DNA of 64,000 bases, from NCBI GenBank assembly GCA_905178155.1, contig CAJINV010000005.1, forward strand, positions 1,514,438-1,578,437, read 5' to 3'. Each line of letters begins with the position of its first letter. Position 1 is the first letter of the stretch. This stretch comes from Amoebophrya sp. A120. Lineage: Eukaryota > Sar > Dinophyceae > Syndiniales > Amoebophryaceae. This document shows positions 1 to 10,987 of this stretch, in pieces. The position numbers were made by a program, and so were the translations under genes. The notes beneath the pieces were generated by a model. The model saw only the letters and a list, made by a program, of their open reading frames with translations. It did no database searches and had not been told where the DNA came from.

Positions 1-1085
1 CAGAGGGGCCGATCACTTGGCGGGACCCTGAAGTGTGAGGGTAGCAGCTCGTGGATGCTGCATCTCAAAAATTTCCGTTCTTCATTTTCTATTCGAGGAT
101 TTTTCGAGCCACAATTCCAACAAATGGTTGCACACAAAAACATTAGTTGTTCAAAATCAATACCCAAAACCAGCTCCTTTTCCGGCACCAGTGCGCATTT
201 CGGTGGATCGCCCTCTTTGTCCGGTTTACAGGCGTTCCAGTCGATAATGTGATCTTGCCAGGAGTAGCACGCGTCGCACGGGATTGCGTCTTTCCCCGGG
301 AAGGTCTTCGGTTCGCACAGGATCGGTAGCTTTGCCTGCCTGCTTGCGGTGCTCGCATACTTCGAACGGATGGACATCTGCACGCCGGCGTACGGGCACC
401 CGACCTCAAACCACGTATCTATCCCTCCCCCGCCGGCGGCGAAACTTGGATCGGAAGAGAGAGCTGCGACCCTATCCGGCTTTCCCCAGAAGCTCCAGTA
501 GCTGTCCGTGATCGCGCGCTCAGCGTTTTCCCCGGTGTGGTGCGCCCCAAAATGTTTGACGGAAGAGACACAAACCAGATTCCCTGGCTTCGTGTACGCC
601 TGCGCGGGAGGCGGTGGCGGTTCGGCTTTGTCTGGAGGTGGGGGAGCAGGAGCACCAGCGGGAGGTGCATTTTCTTGTTGTCCTGCGGCTGGTGCCGCGG
701 CCTGTTGTTCAGCAGGGTTCGTCTCTGGCGTCTGCTCAGGAGTTTGTTCTGGCGGAGGAGTGGTGGCAGCTTCTTTTGCAGCCCCTTCCCCATCACCTCC
801 TTCACTCTGTTGGTGCTCGTTGTGCTCCTCCGCTGCATGATCCGCCTCCTCCTGCTCGTCTTCCTCCTCTTCCGGTGCGACGGGACTCACTAGCTCGGAC
901 AGTTCGTCGGTGTTTTTCACTTTCTTCGGCCACGAGTGCAGCTCGTCGGAGGAAATGGCGAATTTTCGGGGACCGCCCGATTTGTCCGTTGCCGGCTCGT
1001 CCAAATCTAGTTTCTCCCAGTCCGGCTCCTGCTCGGGTTTCCGCAGAAGCCCGAAACAGGTGGTTACGTCGAAATGGAATTTCAT
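1..1085 (-). CDS. Unknown acidic/proline-rich protein with Cys-rich C-terminal part, 3' end outside window
   Basis: An open frame runs from an ATG at 1085-1083 to the window edge with no stop (361 codons). The first ~60 residues are mixed. Residues ~70-175 are acidic and then Pro/Ala/Gln-rich, probably disordered. From ~185 the chain looks folded and Cys-containing, with motifs such as SYWSFWGKPD, CDACYSW and CWNCG. No signal peptide or membrane segment is visible. I do not recognise the family. The start is the first ATG in an open stretch, and a more upstream exon cannot be excluded. Because the frame runs off the edge, both the C-terminus and possible further introns are unknown. Confidence 0.6.
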   Translation of the reverse strand, partial: MKFHFDVTTCFGLLRKPEQEPDWEKLDLDEPATDKSGGPRKFAISSDELHSWPKKVKNTDELSELVSPVAPEEEEDEQEEADHAAEEHNEHQQSEGGDGEGAAKEAATTPPPEQTPEQTPETNPAEQQAAAPAAGQQENAPPAGAPAPPPPDKAEPPPPPAQAYTKPGNLVCVSSVKHFGAHHTGENAERAITDSYWSFWGKPDRVAALSSDPSFAAGGGGIDTWFEVGCPYAGVQMSIRSKYASTASRQAKLPILCEPKTFPGKDAIPCDACYSWQDHIIDWNACKPDKEGDPPKCALVPEKELVLGIDFEQLMFLCATICWNCGSKNPRIENEERKFLRCSIHELLPSHFRVPPSDRPL

Positions 1086-1882
1086 AATTGTGTGGTGCGC
1101 GCCCGCGCCGCCCGGAGGGGTGTATCTATTACTACGGTATCTTCTACTTCAAAAGTAATCACGCCCTCGACGTTTGTTATACACAAGTATCGCTACACGA
1201 CTTGCGCCCCTCCAGAAAGTGAATGTACGATAATTCAAGTTTTGGACATCGACGCTGCTTCATTCGCTTGTAACAACCAATGCTTCACTCGCTTGCAACA
1301 GCCAGTAGCTTGTACCAAAATGGTCACGAAGATGGGCCGCGAATACTCAATGTAAACGACGGCGGATCACAACTCGTCTCCGGCTCTCTCTCTCTCTCTC
1401 TCTCGCAAAATCAGAGACACACTCACAAGTTCGCGTTCGCGACGCGTCTCTTTTCTCATCAAAATAGAAAGGCGGATCTGATCACTGACGCAGCTGCTCT
1501 TTCTCCTGATTAGTAGAAAGGTGGATCTGCGCGACTCTCATGCAGAGATCACAATCCAGAGGAACTTAATTCAATCGAAAGCATCATCTTTGTTTACTAG
1601 GAAGGAAGCACAACAGGCCTCAACATTTGGGTTTACTCTAGGACGAAGGATTAGAAAACCAGACAGCAAACCCACATGGGCTCCGTTGTCATAGGTGCAA
1701 CCAGGAGCACCTCGTCGGCCGACGAAGTCTGAAAGCTGGCGGCGGCGGGAATGTGGCAGACTGCTGCCGCCATCACTAAACCCAGGCGCCACACACGCAG
1801 GGGCTCAACTGGCCATCGATACAAAACACAATCAGGCTCAGGGCCCCAAAATGTTCCTGCGCCCGCGCATACTGAGGAAGGC
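1086..1882. other. Non-genic stretch
   Basis: I see no convincing coding frame. It contains a short CT-dinucleotide run at 1384-1404. It lies between the left-edge gene and the GC-rich island. Confidence 0.5.
1384..1404. repeat. (CT)n microsatellite
   Basis: About ten uninterrupted CT dinucleotides read directly from the sequence. Confidence 0.85.
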
Positions 1883-2760
1883 CTAGTTCTCCCAATGGTT
1901 GGCCCTGCCTCCTGTCTGAACCAACGAAGACGGCCAATAATGGCCCCCCCGGCCCCGTCTCTGCTGGGGGCTTGCCCTCCCTCGCGAAACAGGGCCGGCG
2001 GGCATTAATACGCCCGGGCCGCCCGCCCTGGCTTCGGATGGGGCGGCCCCGGTGGCAGGCCCATGCCACCGGCCCCTGGCTGCCTGTCGGGCCGCGGCCC
2101 CACCCTCCGCCCTGGCGAGGCAAATGGGAACAGGACGCCCATCGCTGCCTGCGACTTCAGGTCGTTCCATTCGTGCTTGGAAGGGGCCTCGGCGGCGCTG
2201 CCATATCTCTATCCGCATCAACGGGCACGGCGCCGGGGCCGTTCTCCACGCACACCGGCGCGCGGACCGGGCTCCGGCTTTTGCGAAATTCCAAGCCCCT
2301 GCAAGATTTGCGCCGGCTCTGCTCGGTTGCCGCAAGCACCTCGCGCCCCATTTTTGCGCACTCCCCTCCCGCCATGGGCAGGCACTTCGGGTCGACGCTT
2401 TCGCCGGTAGACGCGGCGCCGTTTGTGCGTTGCTGGTTCGAACCGCGGAACCGACAGACGCGAACCGCCCAGACGCGGGAATTTCTGCAACGGACTGGGG
2501 CGACACGGCGGACGCCCGCGGGCGCGCCCCTGGCAGCCTTGTTGGGAATAGCAACGCACTGCGCAGGGCAGCCGGATAAAAACGCCAAAGCCCAACGCTT
2601 GCGGCCGCTGGCCGATGAAAACATCCGCAGACGTCGACGAAACTCGAAAACCGCTCGCGCAATGAAATCAATGGAAGGCGAAAGATGAAGGCGGAGGGGC
2701 CCGCGCCGCCCCCCCCCCCGACGCGCTCCCAATCGCGGCAACGATCCGGATCCAGCTCTC
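1883..2760. other. GC-rich island with overlapping unconvincing ORFs
   Basis: This ~880-bp block is much richer in G and C than the surrounding DNA and includes a run of 11 C at 2709-2719. Long frames are open on both strands at once (minus 1883-2671 and 2157-2741, plus 1972-2688), as expected from scarcity of AT-rich stop codons. No domain, signal peptide or repeat pattern supports any one frame. It could be foreign or host-derived DNA or a repeat fragment. I assign no gene. Confidence 0.45.
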
Positions 2761-3039
2761 CTTCTCGGTCACAAAATTACAATGTCAGTTTAACACTCGC
2801 AACGCCACTTCTCAGGAGGTACCAGGCCCACTCTCTTCTCAAATGAAGAACGAGATAGATGAAGCAGGACGAGCTACTCACTCCAGTGAACAAGAACACC
2901 GAAAGAAGTCAAGTTGTCAATATCTTCGCCGATTTGATGTCCATCTCTGGTGTTGTCGAGCTTTTGCTTTTGGCAAAGCTCTGACTACAGGAGCATGATG
3001 AGGAGCAAAACTTGTGTACTGGCTTTGCTCCAGAAACAC

Positions 3040-5790
3040 TCAGTCCTCTTGCGCTGAATCAAATTCATGCAATTCGACGTCGTCTGCAGTTGCTGACGTA
3101 ACACCTGGAGGGGTATTCGGATTCTTACTGGGCACTTCCAACTTGTAGAAAACCGTTGTCCCATCGCGCTTTTTCCTCAACACTAGAACAGAACTCGTTG
3201 TAGATGAGTTTTGCGGTGTGCTGCCAACTCCTGTCGTCGACGAAGAAATCAACCTCGGAAAAACCTTCGCTGTCGCCCTCGGGAGTACGTCAAGATGCTG
3301 CCCTAAGTCTACCTTTTGCAGATCTTGCGATCCTCCTGCAACACAACCGCCTCCACCTGCCCGAGCTCCAGCTGCACCTCTCACCGGCATCAAATTCCAG
3401 GCGCGTAACCGCTGCAGCGTTTGCAAGTGCCACACTTCGAGCAAGCCTCGTCGAGTCGCCAAGATCGCCAAGTACGTGTCTGACACAAACGCAACCTGCG
3501 CGTCACGGTACCCTCGCCACAAGTGCAGACACCGCAAGGAATCGATGCAGTACAAACCAACGCGTCCGAGGTTGTCCGCAATCGCGAGGTATTTGCGTCG
3601 GGGATCTGCGGCACAAGCGATCGCGTGGCGCCCACCGTCTTCGAGCTGTGCGGACGCGGAGAGACAAAATTCTTCAACTTTTTCGGTAAATTGAATTTCC
3701 GTGGAACGACGATAGCCTGCAGAAACGCGATCTCGTGCAGATTCTTTGAGCGGGTTGAACCTGCGGAATATTTTTTTTATTTTCTTATCATGTTGTGGCT
3801 TTTGTTCAATATGCACGAAAAAAAAAACTTTGTTTGGGAAAAAGTTACTGCAGCTGTTTTTCTTTAAAACATGCCAAAAGTGCTACTTTGCGTGAATGCT
3901 GCGAAAGGTGGAAGTTCTGCGGTCTAGCATACCCCCGCGGTTCGAATCAATTCTGCATGGTATACTCGACGTACCAAAAAAAAAAAATGTTTTCCCAGAT
4001 TTTCAAATTTTTTATTTCTTTTTTAAAGTGCTCAAACTTTTCTACCTCACTCCCGGACTTTTCGCTGCCGTCGTGGTTCCGGCGAACCTGCCCATGAAAA
4101 AATCAACGGCTGATCCGACGAGCGCGCTGACGCTCGGCGCGTTTTTCGGGTCGTTGTACATGTTGTCGCACTTTGCAATCATTGGGTTTCTCCCAACAGC
4201 CAACACTTGGTTTCGGTCGTGCTGCTTGAGCAAATTTTTCTGGTACAGCTGCTGCCTCGCCGTAGCTGCGGTGGAAGACGAAGACTTCACCGTTTGTCCA
4301 GCCTGCGCGAACGCTGAGGGAAGGTTTGATCTGGAAGATGTCCCGCCGTGGTTCTCTCGTCCAGCACTTCTACCAGAGAGTTGTGACGTCCGCGGAGACG
4401 TCGAGCCACCAGTTCTCGTCGACATAATCAACTCTTCCTCTTCCGCACTTGCCGCTAGTTCCAAGCCCCTCCGCAAGTCCGAAACGTAGAGGTTGCCACC
4501 CGAACCGCCTCCGCCGTTGAAGAACGCCAGATCGGTCGGGGAGAACTCTTTCACCATGTTCCGACGGAAAAAAAGCGTCGTCGCGAGCTGAAACTCGATC
4601 GGGAACTCCAAAAGCTCCGCGCGGAAGTTCGCCGACTCCGGGACCGGAAACGTTTTCGCCACCGCTTGCCGGATACAGGCGAAGGGCACCCGGGCGACAA
4701 AACTGCGGTCCTGGTCGGCGAGTTCGGAAGATGGGTCGTGCGGATACGGCGTTTTTGAAGATGATGTTCCTTCTGCGTTCTTTTCAGTTGAGCTACCTGC
4801 TGCTTGTTGACCGAAGTTTTTCACGGTGGTGACACCGGCTTTCTTCACTACCGCGGTTCCCGGGGCTGGTCTGGTTGAAGAGAAAGCTGGTGTTGCACCT
4901 CCGTCGGAGGACCCAGTGCCGCGTGGCCTTGGTGGGTCGAATAACGGGTTTGAACTTTTTGGCCCGCTGTTGGTTCTCGAAAACCTGCCTTGTTCGATTT
5001 GCTCTTTGTTGCTTGTTCCGTCGATCGTAATTGCTGAACTACCTCCAGGAGCGCCACTGCCGTCACCAGTAGGTGATGAAGATGGAGATGAACTTGTTGC
5101 TGCAGCTGCTTTTATCGTCGCTTGCTGTGCCGCAGCGTGCCATTTTCGCAGGTTGGAGGAAAGCGTTTGCGTGTCGATATGGTTGTGCACAATCCAGAAC
5201 AAAGCGTCTTCTTCTTCATCGGTGGTCTTATGCGACGCCGATGCCGAACCCGCAGCAGATGCCGCACTCGCGGTGCCTGAACCGCCGCTTTTATCCAACT
5301 CCACGACCCCTGTGAAGCCAAAGCTGGAGATCACAAATCCCGGCTTTAGGCTGAACGCCAGGATACACTCGAGGTTTTCAGTGTGAAAAAGCGAAACCCC
5401 ACCGTGCGAGAAACCGGCAGCGAGTAGGAGGTCGGATTTTTGCGCGGTGTTATACCCGGGGACAAACTCGAGCGCTGTGAGAAGGCAAATGGTTGTGTCG
5501 GACACCTTCAATCTGGTGCTATTTGACGTGGTCGCACCCGCGTCGCCTGTCGGACTCGAAGACGTACTAATGCTGGTGTTGGGTGCATTTGAGGATTTAT
5601 TACAACTGCCACCAGGTCCTCCACCTCCTGTGTATTCCAATCTTTTCCCATCCTTGTAGACATCGAGGAACGCTCCACTCTCCCGGTTTTCGCCACACGC
5701 GAAGTAGTGCGCGCCATTGACCCAAGCAGACCGGACGATGTCATAACTATTGTCTTCCGTTTCAAAGCGGTGCGGAAAAGCGGAAAGCAT
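3040..5790 (-). CDS. RAB3GAP2: Rab3 GTPase-activating protein non-catalytic subunit-like (RAB3GAP2 N-terminal propeller)
   Basis: Two exons, 5790-4046 and 3760-3040, are joined across a GT-AG intron (4045-3761, phase 2) and give 821 residues. Exon 1 includes VGRNPMIAKC followed by a short 'SALVGSAVDFFMGRF' stretch. Exon 2 carries the family hallmarks IADNLGRVGLYCID, LWRGYRDAQVAFV and ATRRGLLEVWHLQT, which match the RAB3GAP2 N-terminal domain. In animals this subunit pairs with RAB3GAP1 to act on Rab3 and Rab18 in membrane traffic and autophagy. The start is the first ATG in the frame. Exon 1 carries long Ser/Gly-rich inserts. The protein ends soon after the domain, so the helical C-terminal half of the animal protein (usual length ~1,300-1,400 residues) is missing. 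No introner is present. Family assignment is firm; completeness is not. Confidence 0.85.
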
Positions 5791-6252
5791 AATTTGAGGC
5801 ACGATATTAGGTAGGGTAGGAAGAACGTGGAATGAAGGACAATCAAAACACAAAACCTCAATCAAATATTCAAATCTTAAGTTCTAGTTCTTCGTGGTCA
5901 GAACTCGCCGCCAGCGGCCTGCTAGTATTGTAGAATAGGTCGCGCCGTCTCCGTCAGCGTCACAAAAACTTCTTACCGAAGTAGCGATGGATCTTTTTCC
6001 TCACCTTGACCCTCGTCCTGCGAGCAGGAGGAAGATAAAGGAAGACAACCAAATCAAAAAGTCAGATCGAATCAAATCTCGTTCGATCGATCACATTTGT
6101 TCGTTTTTTCCGTTTATGAGGGTCTAGTATGCGGCGAAAAAAAGTTGCCTCTACTTCTGTAGCAATCGCCATGAACAACACCAGCCACCCCTCGTCTTTA
6201 GTCTTGTCGATAAGCCGTCCTGTCCATGATGAAACATGCACAGAGACTGCTT
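5791..6252. other. Intergenic, nothing recognised
   Basis: 460 bp between the RAB3GAP2-like gene and the 3' end of the next gene. Minus-strand frame continues open briefly upstream of the chosen RAB3GAP2 ATG but lacks another ATG. Confidence 0.5.
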
Positions 6253-8440
6253 TTACAGTTTTACCCTTGATGCGCTATCTGTCAAAGTCCACGGACGACA
6301 GTGAGCGAGAACCATGATCATGGTGAGCATTAGCATTTCTACTGCGGCGAGCGCGGACCTTTCGCTGCTTGGTGTTCTACTCCGTGCTGCAGCTCTTGAT
6401 GAAGGCCCGACGCACTCCGCTTCCCCACCGGCTTGCCTCGACGAGCAAAGCTGTGCAGCCACTCCGGCCGGCGTGTTCATGTTAGCTGCCTGCTCTTCCG
6501 TCACGCATAAAGCGGTCACCGCACCAACAGCCGTGCTGCTCACATGCCGGAGCGGGTACCACGTGCAAATTTTGATCATGGCGATGCGAGCAGTGTCGTT
6601 GTCTGAAGGCGGGTTTACGTCGTAGCTGGTGCTGGTACACGCGACTTCTCCCTCGCTCGTCCTCTGGCTACAGATCGCGGCTTCTTGCACTGCAGAGCTG
6701 TGCTCCATATCTTGCTTTTGTTGCTGCGTGAGACACAGAGGCACCGTGGAAGTAGGCACAGCGATAGTGTACAAGACACAAGTTGTTGCATTGATTTCTG
6801 TTGCACCAGTAACGGGGCTCGCGACGGTCGTTGTCTCACACGCCGTTTTATGGATTGTAAAAATGTCGGGGTCTGGAAGAATGCTAGACTTGTCATGCAG
6901 GTTTTCCATGACCCATGGGATCTGATATGTAGGACATAGCATGACAGACTCTGTGAGAGTTCTATCATGCCTATCCTGCATGAGAAACTGCCTCTCGATT
7001 AGGTCAAAAGTGGACAGTTTTTGGTAATCATTCGCTCGTTGTGGATCGGCTCTGCCGACCGGGTAACCCAACGCCTTGCATACAAATGACCGACTTAGGC
7101 GAACCCCGTTGCGGGACATACAAACTGGCCGCACGGAAGGGCCCTAAGCGCTACATGCATAGTTCACCCTAAGCGCCTACCACTTCGGTCTGGGACCTCG
7201 TCTACCTGATCCTGGGGGTCCACAGCGCACTAGCCCTCTGCTAGCATAAACAGATTGGGTTCTACGAACTGATCTAGCTCCATCCTTTTAACAGTAAGGC
7301 CATCATAAGCGCGCGCTAAAAAGGGTTCGGGGCGCTCCGTACGGAAGGGGGCCTTTCGACGCGGCGCGCACTCCCCTGTAGAGATTTACGCGGAACACGG
7401 ATGGGCCGCGCACGCAACTCAGTCGAGGAGGACACACGCTATCCCCAATAACAGAGGCGGTAGTCCCTCACGGCGGCTGGCCTGTCTGAAAACTGTAAAC
7501 CCCACCGCCCATCTCCCCGGTTCGTCAATGACTCGGGCAAGCCATGTTACTCAGACTCCCCGCACATGCAAATATGGGCCGGCTGGGGGGGTTCAAAAAG
7601 AGCACCAGCTGCGGATGATCTAAGTGTAAAACAAAAAGCCATATTCTTCAGCTGTGCTGTTTATCTATCACTAGGTTGATGGCCTTCTGTTCTTTGTCCA
7701 GATTTTTACATGATTCAGATTTAGCATGACAAGTTGCTTTGTTCCAGACCCAGACACTTTTGCATTTGATACGTTTGTCCATTCCCTGTTTGACCTGAAC
7801 AAACCGCCGCTGCTTTTGCTTCCGGGGTATTCATATCAACTGTAAAAATGTCTGGGTCTGGAAGAATCCAACTTGTCATGCTGATTTTTGATTCTAAAAA
7901 AATCTGTATTGCATGAGGAGCAGCAAAGAGAGTCCAAGTTTTGCTACACGGAAAGAGCAATTGTCATGCGGTATAGGCATCAAGAAGCCCTCACAAAATC
8001 TGTGATGCTAGGGCATGCATCACAGACATCAGGAGTCATGCAAAACGTGCATGACAAACCTGGAAATCTTCCAGACCCCGACATTTTCACATTTCATAAT
8101 TCAGGCTGGTGACCTGGCCCGGAGTGACACACAGCGGAATGGTGCTGGACTCGCCTGTGTACCAAACGCAGGAGGGAGTGGAGGCGAGGATCACGTTGGC
8201 TTGTTGAGGATAAAGGAGAACCAAGATGAAGATGAAGAAGAAGCAGGAGCAGGTGATCATTTTTCTGGGACGAGATCTATATCCTCGTCGCGTTACAAGA
8301 CGTGCATCGTCGCACTGCAGCTCCTTTCGTTCATGCCATTCTACTGCCGCGACGGCTGCAGCTGCATGACCGAGCCGAGTTTGGTTTACGACTTGATTGC
8401 CCGTGTTGAACACGCTAGGGTCTACTTCGCTGACAGTCAT
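6253..8440 (-). CDS. Membrane-anchored protein with three 4-Cys repeats
   Basis: Exons 8440-8099, 7828-7772 and 6843-6253 give 329 residues once two introners are removed. Residues ~62-80 (MITCSCFFFIFILVLLY) are a signal anchor or internal signal peptide. Three ~45-residue repeats follow, each with a C-x2-Y/W, LC-x-T-x2-Q, AA-x2-CS, C pattern: PLCVTPGQ / AAAVCSGQ, PLCLTQQQ / AAICSQ, and ALCVTEEQ / AAQLCSSRQ. Near the C-terminus lies a hydrophobic stretch (ALAAVEMLMLTMIMVLA), either a second membrane segment or a GPI-type signal. Introner 8098-7834 splits repeat 1, and removing it restores SLNTPEAKAAAV, which matches MNTPAGVAAQL of repeat 3. Function is unknown; a surface or secreted role is inferred from the layout. 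Confidence 0.7.
6849..7771 (-). mobile_element. Introner family A carrying a nested 667-bp insert
   Basis: The ends match family A (TATCAAATGCAAAAGTGTCT at the 5' end). TSD is AAACG at 7776-7772 and 6848-6844. Compared with the copy at 21336-21075, alignment is interrupted between 'AAAATCTG' and 'ATGATTACC' by about 667 bp (7032-7698). At 923 bp it is the largest element in the window. Confidence 0.85.
7032..7698. other. Insert nested inside an introner
   Basis: This segment has no counterpart in the sister introner at 21336-21075. It is GC-richer than the host element and has no long ORF, obvious terminal inverted repeat or tRNA/rRNA signature that I recognise. A 42-codon open stretch includes SRNGVRLSRSFVCKALGY, but I cannot assign it. 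Confidence 0.6.
7834..8098 (-). mobile_element. Introner family A
   Basis: 265 bp. Inverted ends match the family's GTAAAAATGTCTGGGTCTGG core. TSD TGAAT is exact (8103-8099 / 7833-7829). It interrupts the first Cys repeat at a codon boundary. Confidence 0.88.
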
Positions 8441-9091
8441 GGGAGGTTGTGCTTCGACACGCCTCCAATATACAATCGCCCAAAGTTCGTGACGATTGGT
8501 GTGTCAACAGTGAGGCAGCGTGGATGATCCACCTTGCTCGTGATCTTGTGTTCGTGCTTTAGCCCAAAATAGAAACAGTTTTACGATGGTGCATCCTTGC
8601 AGACGCTTCTGTTTCGACTCGGCGTGTTTTTGAAAAATCTTATTGTACATGACCATGCTGATGCTCGATTGCTACCGCTTGATAAAACCTGAGAGCCTGC
8701 TGAAAGGACTCCATCATATTCGTATACATTTTTCATCTGTGGCGTCTGAAACACAACTTGAATTTCATCATCAATCAATTACTTACAGGTACATGAAGAT
8801 TCGGAAACAAACGTGTAAACCTAGAATGAACGGCATCAAAATCACAAGCTGTGATTTTCATTTTTGGTTTTGCGTATAGATTTTTCAATAAACAATAATA
8901 ATTGCGAATCAATGTCAAAAACAAAATATGGTAAAATTTGTGCTTTTCAACTTCAAATGAACCTTGATTATCGAAAAACTTTTATACAAACCTGTATTGC
9001 ACCAGAGCAGGCCGCAGCTGAATATTGCATTTGCAACTCCACAGGAGTAACGAACAGCCTCTTCTTCTTTCTCTTCTACCGCGCAAGGCCT
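8441..9091. other. Intergenic, nothing recognised
   Basis: AT-rich, with only short frames on both strands. I see no gene, repeat or RNA signature. Confidence 0.5.
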
Positions 9092-10987
9092 TTACGCATC
9101 CTCCGGGTCGTAGTCTTTGAATCGCGGCGCAGAGCCGAACTTCGTCCCGCCCGGCATTTTCATCGTGGGGTGATCGAACGTCGTGGTGGCGGGGACTGGG
9201 TACGTACCCGGTCCGGGGATCGCGTCCGTCGTCTGCCCTGGCATCTGCATCATCTTGCACGTACGGGCCCGCATGGTCCAACTGTCAAAGTATTTGTGTT
9301 GCTTGGTCAGTGTGAAGATTGAAGGTCGATGCAAGAAACAAATGCATAAACAATTTTCAAGAAAACTGCAGGGCCGCCCTTTGTTCTACACAACACGACG
9401 CAATGTTCTCTCAGGAAAGAAAAAAACACAACGGAGGCAGTAGTACATTGGTGGCCTGTTCTTGTTAACGTCAGCATCCAGAACCGTCGCTCCGCCCTTG
9501 CACCAATTAGGATTGATATTACCGCCCATCTTTGGCTTTATGCGCATGGCTGTTGTAAAAGTGGGCGAAGTAGATTTGTGTACTTTTATTCGATGCATAG
9601 CACTGCAGACAATTCAAAAACTCTGCTTCCGAGGAATCAATCTGTCCTTCTGCTGCTGCAGACAGTCCCAATTTCAGAAAAGTAAAAGAAAAGCAATACA
9701 GAAAGTTGGTGGTCTTCCCGAGAGGATTTTGTAGAAGTCCTTGGTATCGTAGGAAGACGGACCCGGGGTCTTTGCGCTTGATGGGTTCGGGTCGAATCGC
9801 GGGGGACCTCATGAGGAAGTAGAAGGGCATTTTTTTATTTGCCTAACATATCACTTTCACTTTTTGCTTGCAGTTGCATTTTTCTGGTTTCATACGATAC
9901 TTACATCTGGAGTGCTGCATGACAGAGTGTCAACAACATACTCATGTTTTTATACCTTTCATCGTTGTCCTGCCTGGCATCGGCAGGGCTGGGTGATCGA
10001 ACGAGGTGGTGCTCGGCACTGGGTACGTCCCTGGCCCGGGAATGCTGTCGGTGGTTTGCTATCGCAAGAAAAAACTGTTTCACTGTGAACCTGTGATGCA
10101 GAGAACAAAACACCAAAGTGTTTGTCTTGCTACACCTGCAACACAATGGCTTTTTAAGCGTGTTTTCCCTTGGGAAACGCGCATGGCAAATTTTCTGTGT
10201 CATGTGTAACAAACTTGTGATACAGATCTTGCAAAACCATCACAGTGAAACAATTTTTTCGTGGGATATTTGCCCAGGCATCTGCATCAGTTTGCACGTC
10301 CGCATGCGGATGCTGTACTTCGGGTTTTCGTGCTTTGCCACGCCGATGTCAATGGGTCCGGAGGTGATGTTGTTTTCCGACATCTTGGTTCTTATCTGCG
10401 CACCGAAGGATATGGGGGTGTCAGGATTGAAATCAACAAAATCGAAATAACTTGTGATGCATAAAATCGATACCAGTTGGAGCCTCAGTTTCTAAGTGGC
10501 GCATGACAAATTTCGGCAGCACCAAAATCCAGTCTGTCATGCTGTTTGGGCAAAGAGCACTGCTTCTGTCATGCTACCCTGGAAGCACATCGTCTTCCCC
10601 TCAACAGGCTTGCAATCGGTCTCATTTGCCGCCTCCCCAAGACAAGCCATACGTGCCCTACATTTTATTTTCGATTTTGTCAATTGCGATTCTGACACTT
10701 CCATAAAGGAGACCTTCGCCCGCATCGTGAATTTTGGCGCGACATACTTGGCAGCGTCGAACCTGGAGAAGATGTTATTGTGTCTTTTGGAACCACTTGC
10801 AGGCGCTATGCAAATGCAATGTATGATGGACGACGATGAAGAGCTGCTAGTTTAGAATGTACTATCAATCACGCAACAAAAATGCCAATTACAAAAAGAA
10901 AAAAAAATTTTACGCCTTATCCATCTCCTTCATATCTGGAAGCTTCCTCTGCTTCTTCCGCTCCCGAGCCTGAAGCGTGGTCGGCAT
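9092..10987 (-). CDS. SHIPPO-repeat (sperm-tail PG-rich / ODF3-CIMAP-like) axonemal protein
   Basis: Seven exons (10987-10914, 10762-10706, 10405-10269, 10054-9956, 9807-9700, 9582-9447, 9281-9092) total 801 nt, 266 residues. SHIPPO signatures recur: APKFTMRAK, SIPGPGTYPVPSTTSFDHP, TPGPSSYDTKDFYKI, SPTFTTAMRIKPK and AIPGPGTYPVPATTTFDHP. The paired blocks 'RTCKLMQMPGQTTDSIPGPG' and 'RTCKMMQMPGQTTDAIPGPG' show internal duplication. Proteins of this family bind doublet or cortical microtubules in flagella, which fits a flagellated dispersal stage. Introns 10913-10763, 9955-9808, 9699-9583 and 9446-9282 are GT-AG; the 9699-9583 pair is the least certain. The other two are introners. Start chosen at the ATG opening a short basic N-terminus typical of the family. 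Confidence 0.85.
10060..10268 (-). mobile_element. Introner family H
   Basis: 209 bp. The inverted ends share the AGTGAAACAATTTTTTCGTG type sequence. TSD GCAAA is exact (10273-10269 / 10059-10055). Excision joins MPGQ to TTDSIPGPG, copying the uninterrupted paralogous block at ~9235. Confidence 0.88.
10411..10705 (-). mobile_element. Introner family C
   Basis: 295 bp. Ends TATGGAAGTGTCAG / CTGACACCCCCATA. TSD TCCTT is exact (10710-10706 / 10410-10406). Same family as 34497-34191 and 55491-55184. Confidence 0.88.

Noticed and set aside
2433-2460. ggttcgaacc resembling a second tRNA B box
   Set aside because: No cloverleaf can be drawn; the motif sits in the GC-rich island where such palindromes are expected.
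1883-2741. Several overlapping ORFs of 115-262 codons on both strands
   Set aside because: They coincide with a GC-rich block where stop codons are rare, overlap each other antisense and show no domain or codon-use support.
3934-3952. ggttcgaatc resembling a tRNA B box
   Set aside because: No matching A box, acceptor stem or T-stem pairing can be drawn around it, and it lies inside the RAB3GAP2 intron.
7032-7698. rRNA, SRP or spliceosomal RNA gene in the GC-rich nested insert
   Set aside because: No conserved core of any of these RNAs that I know could be found on either strand.
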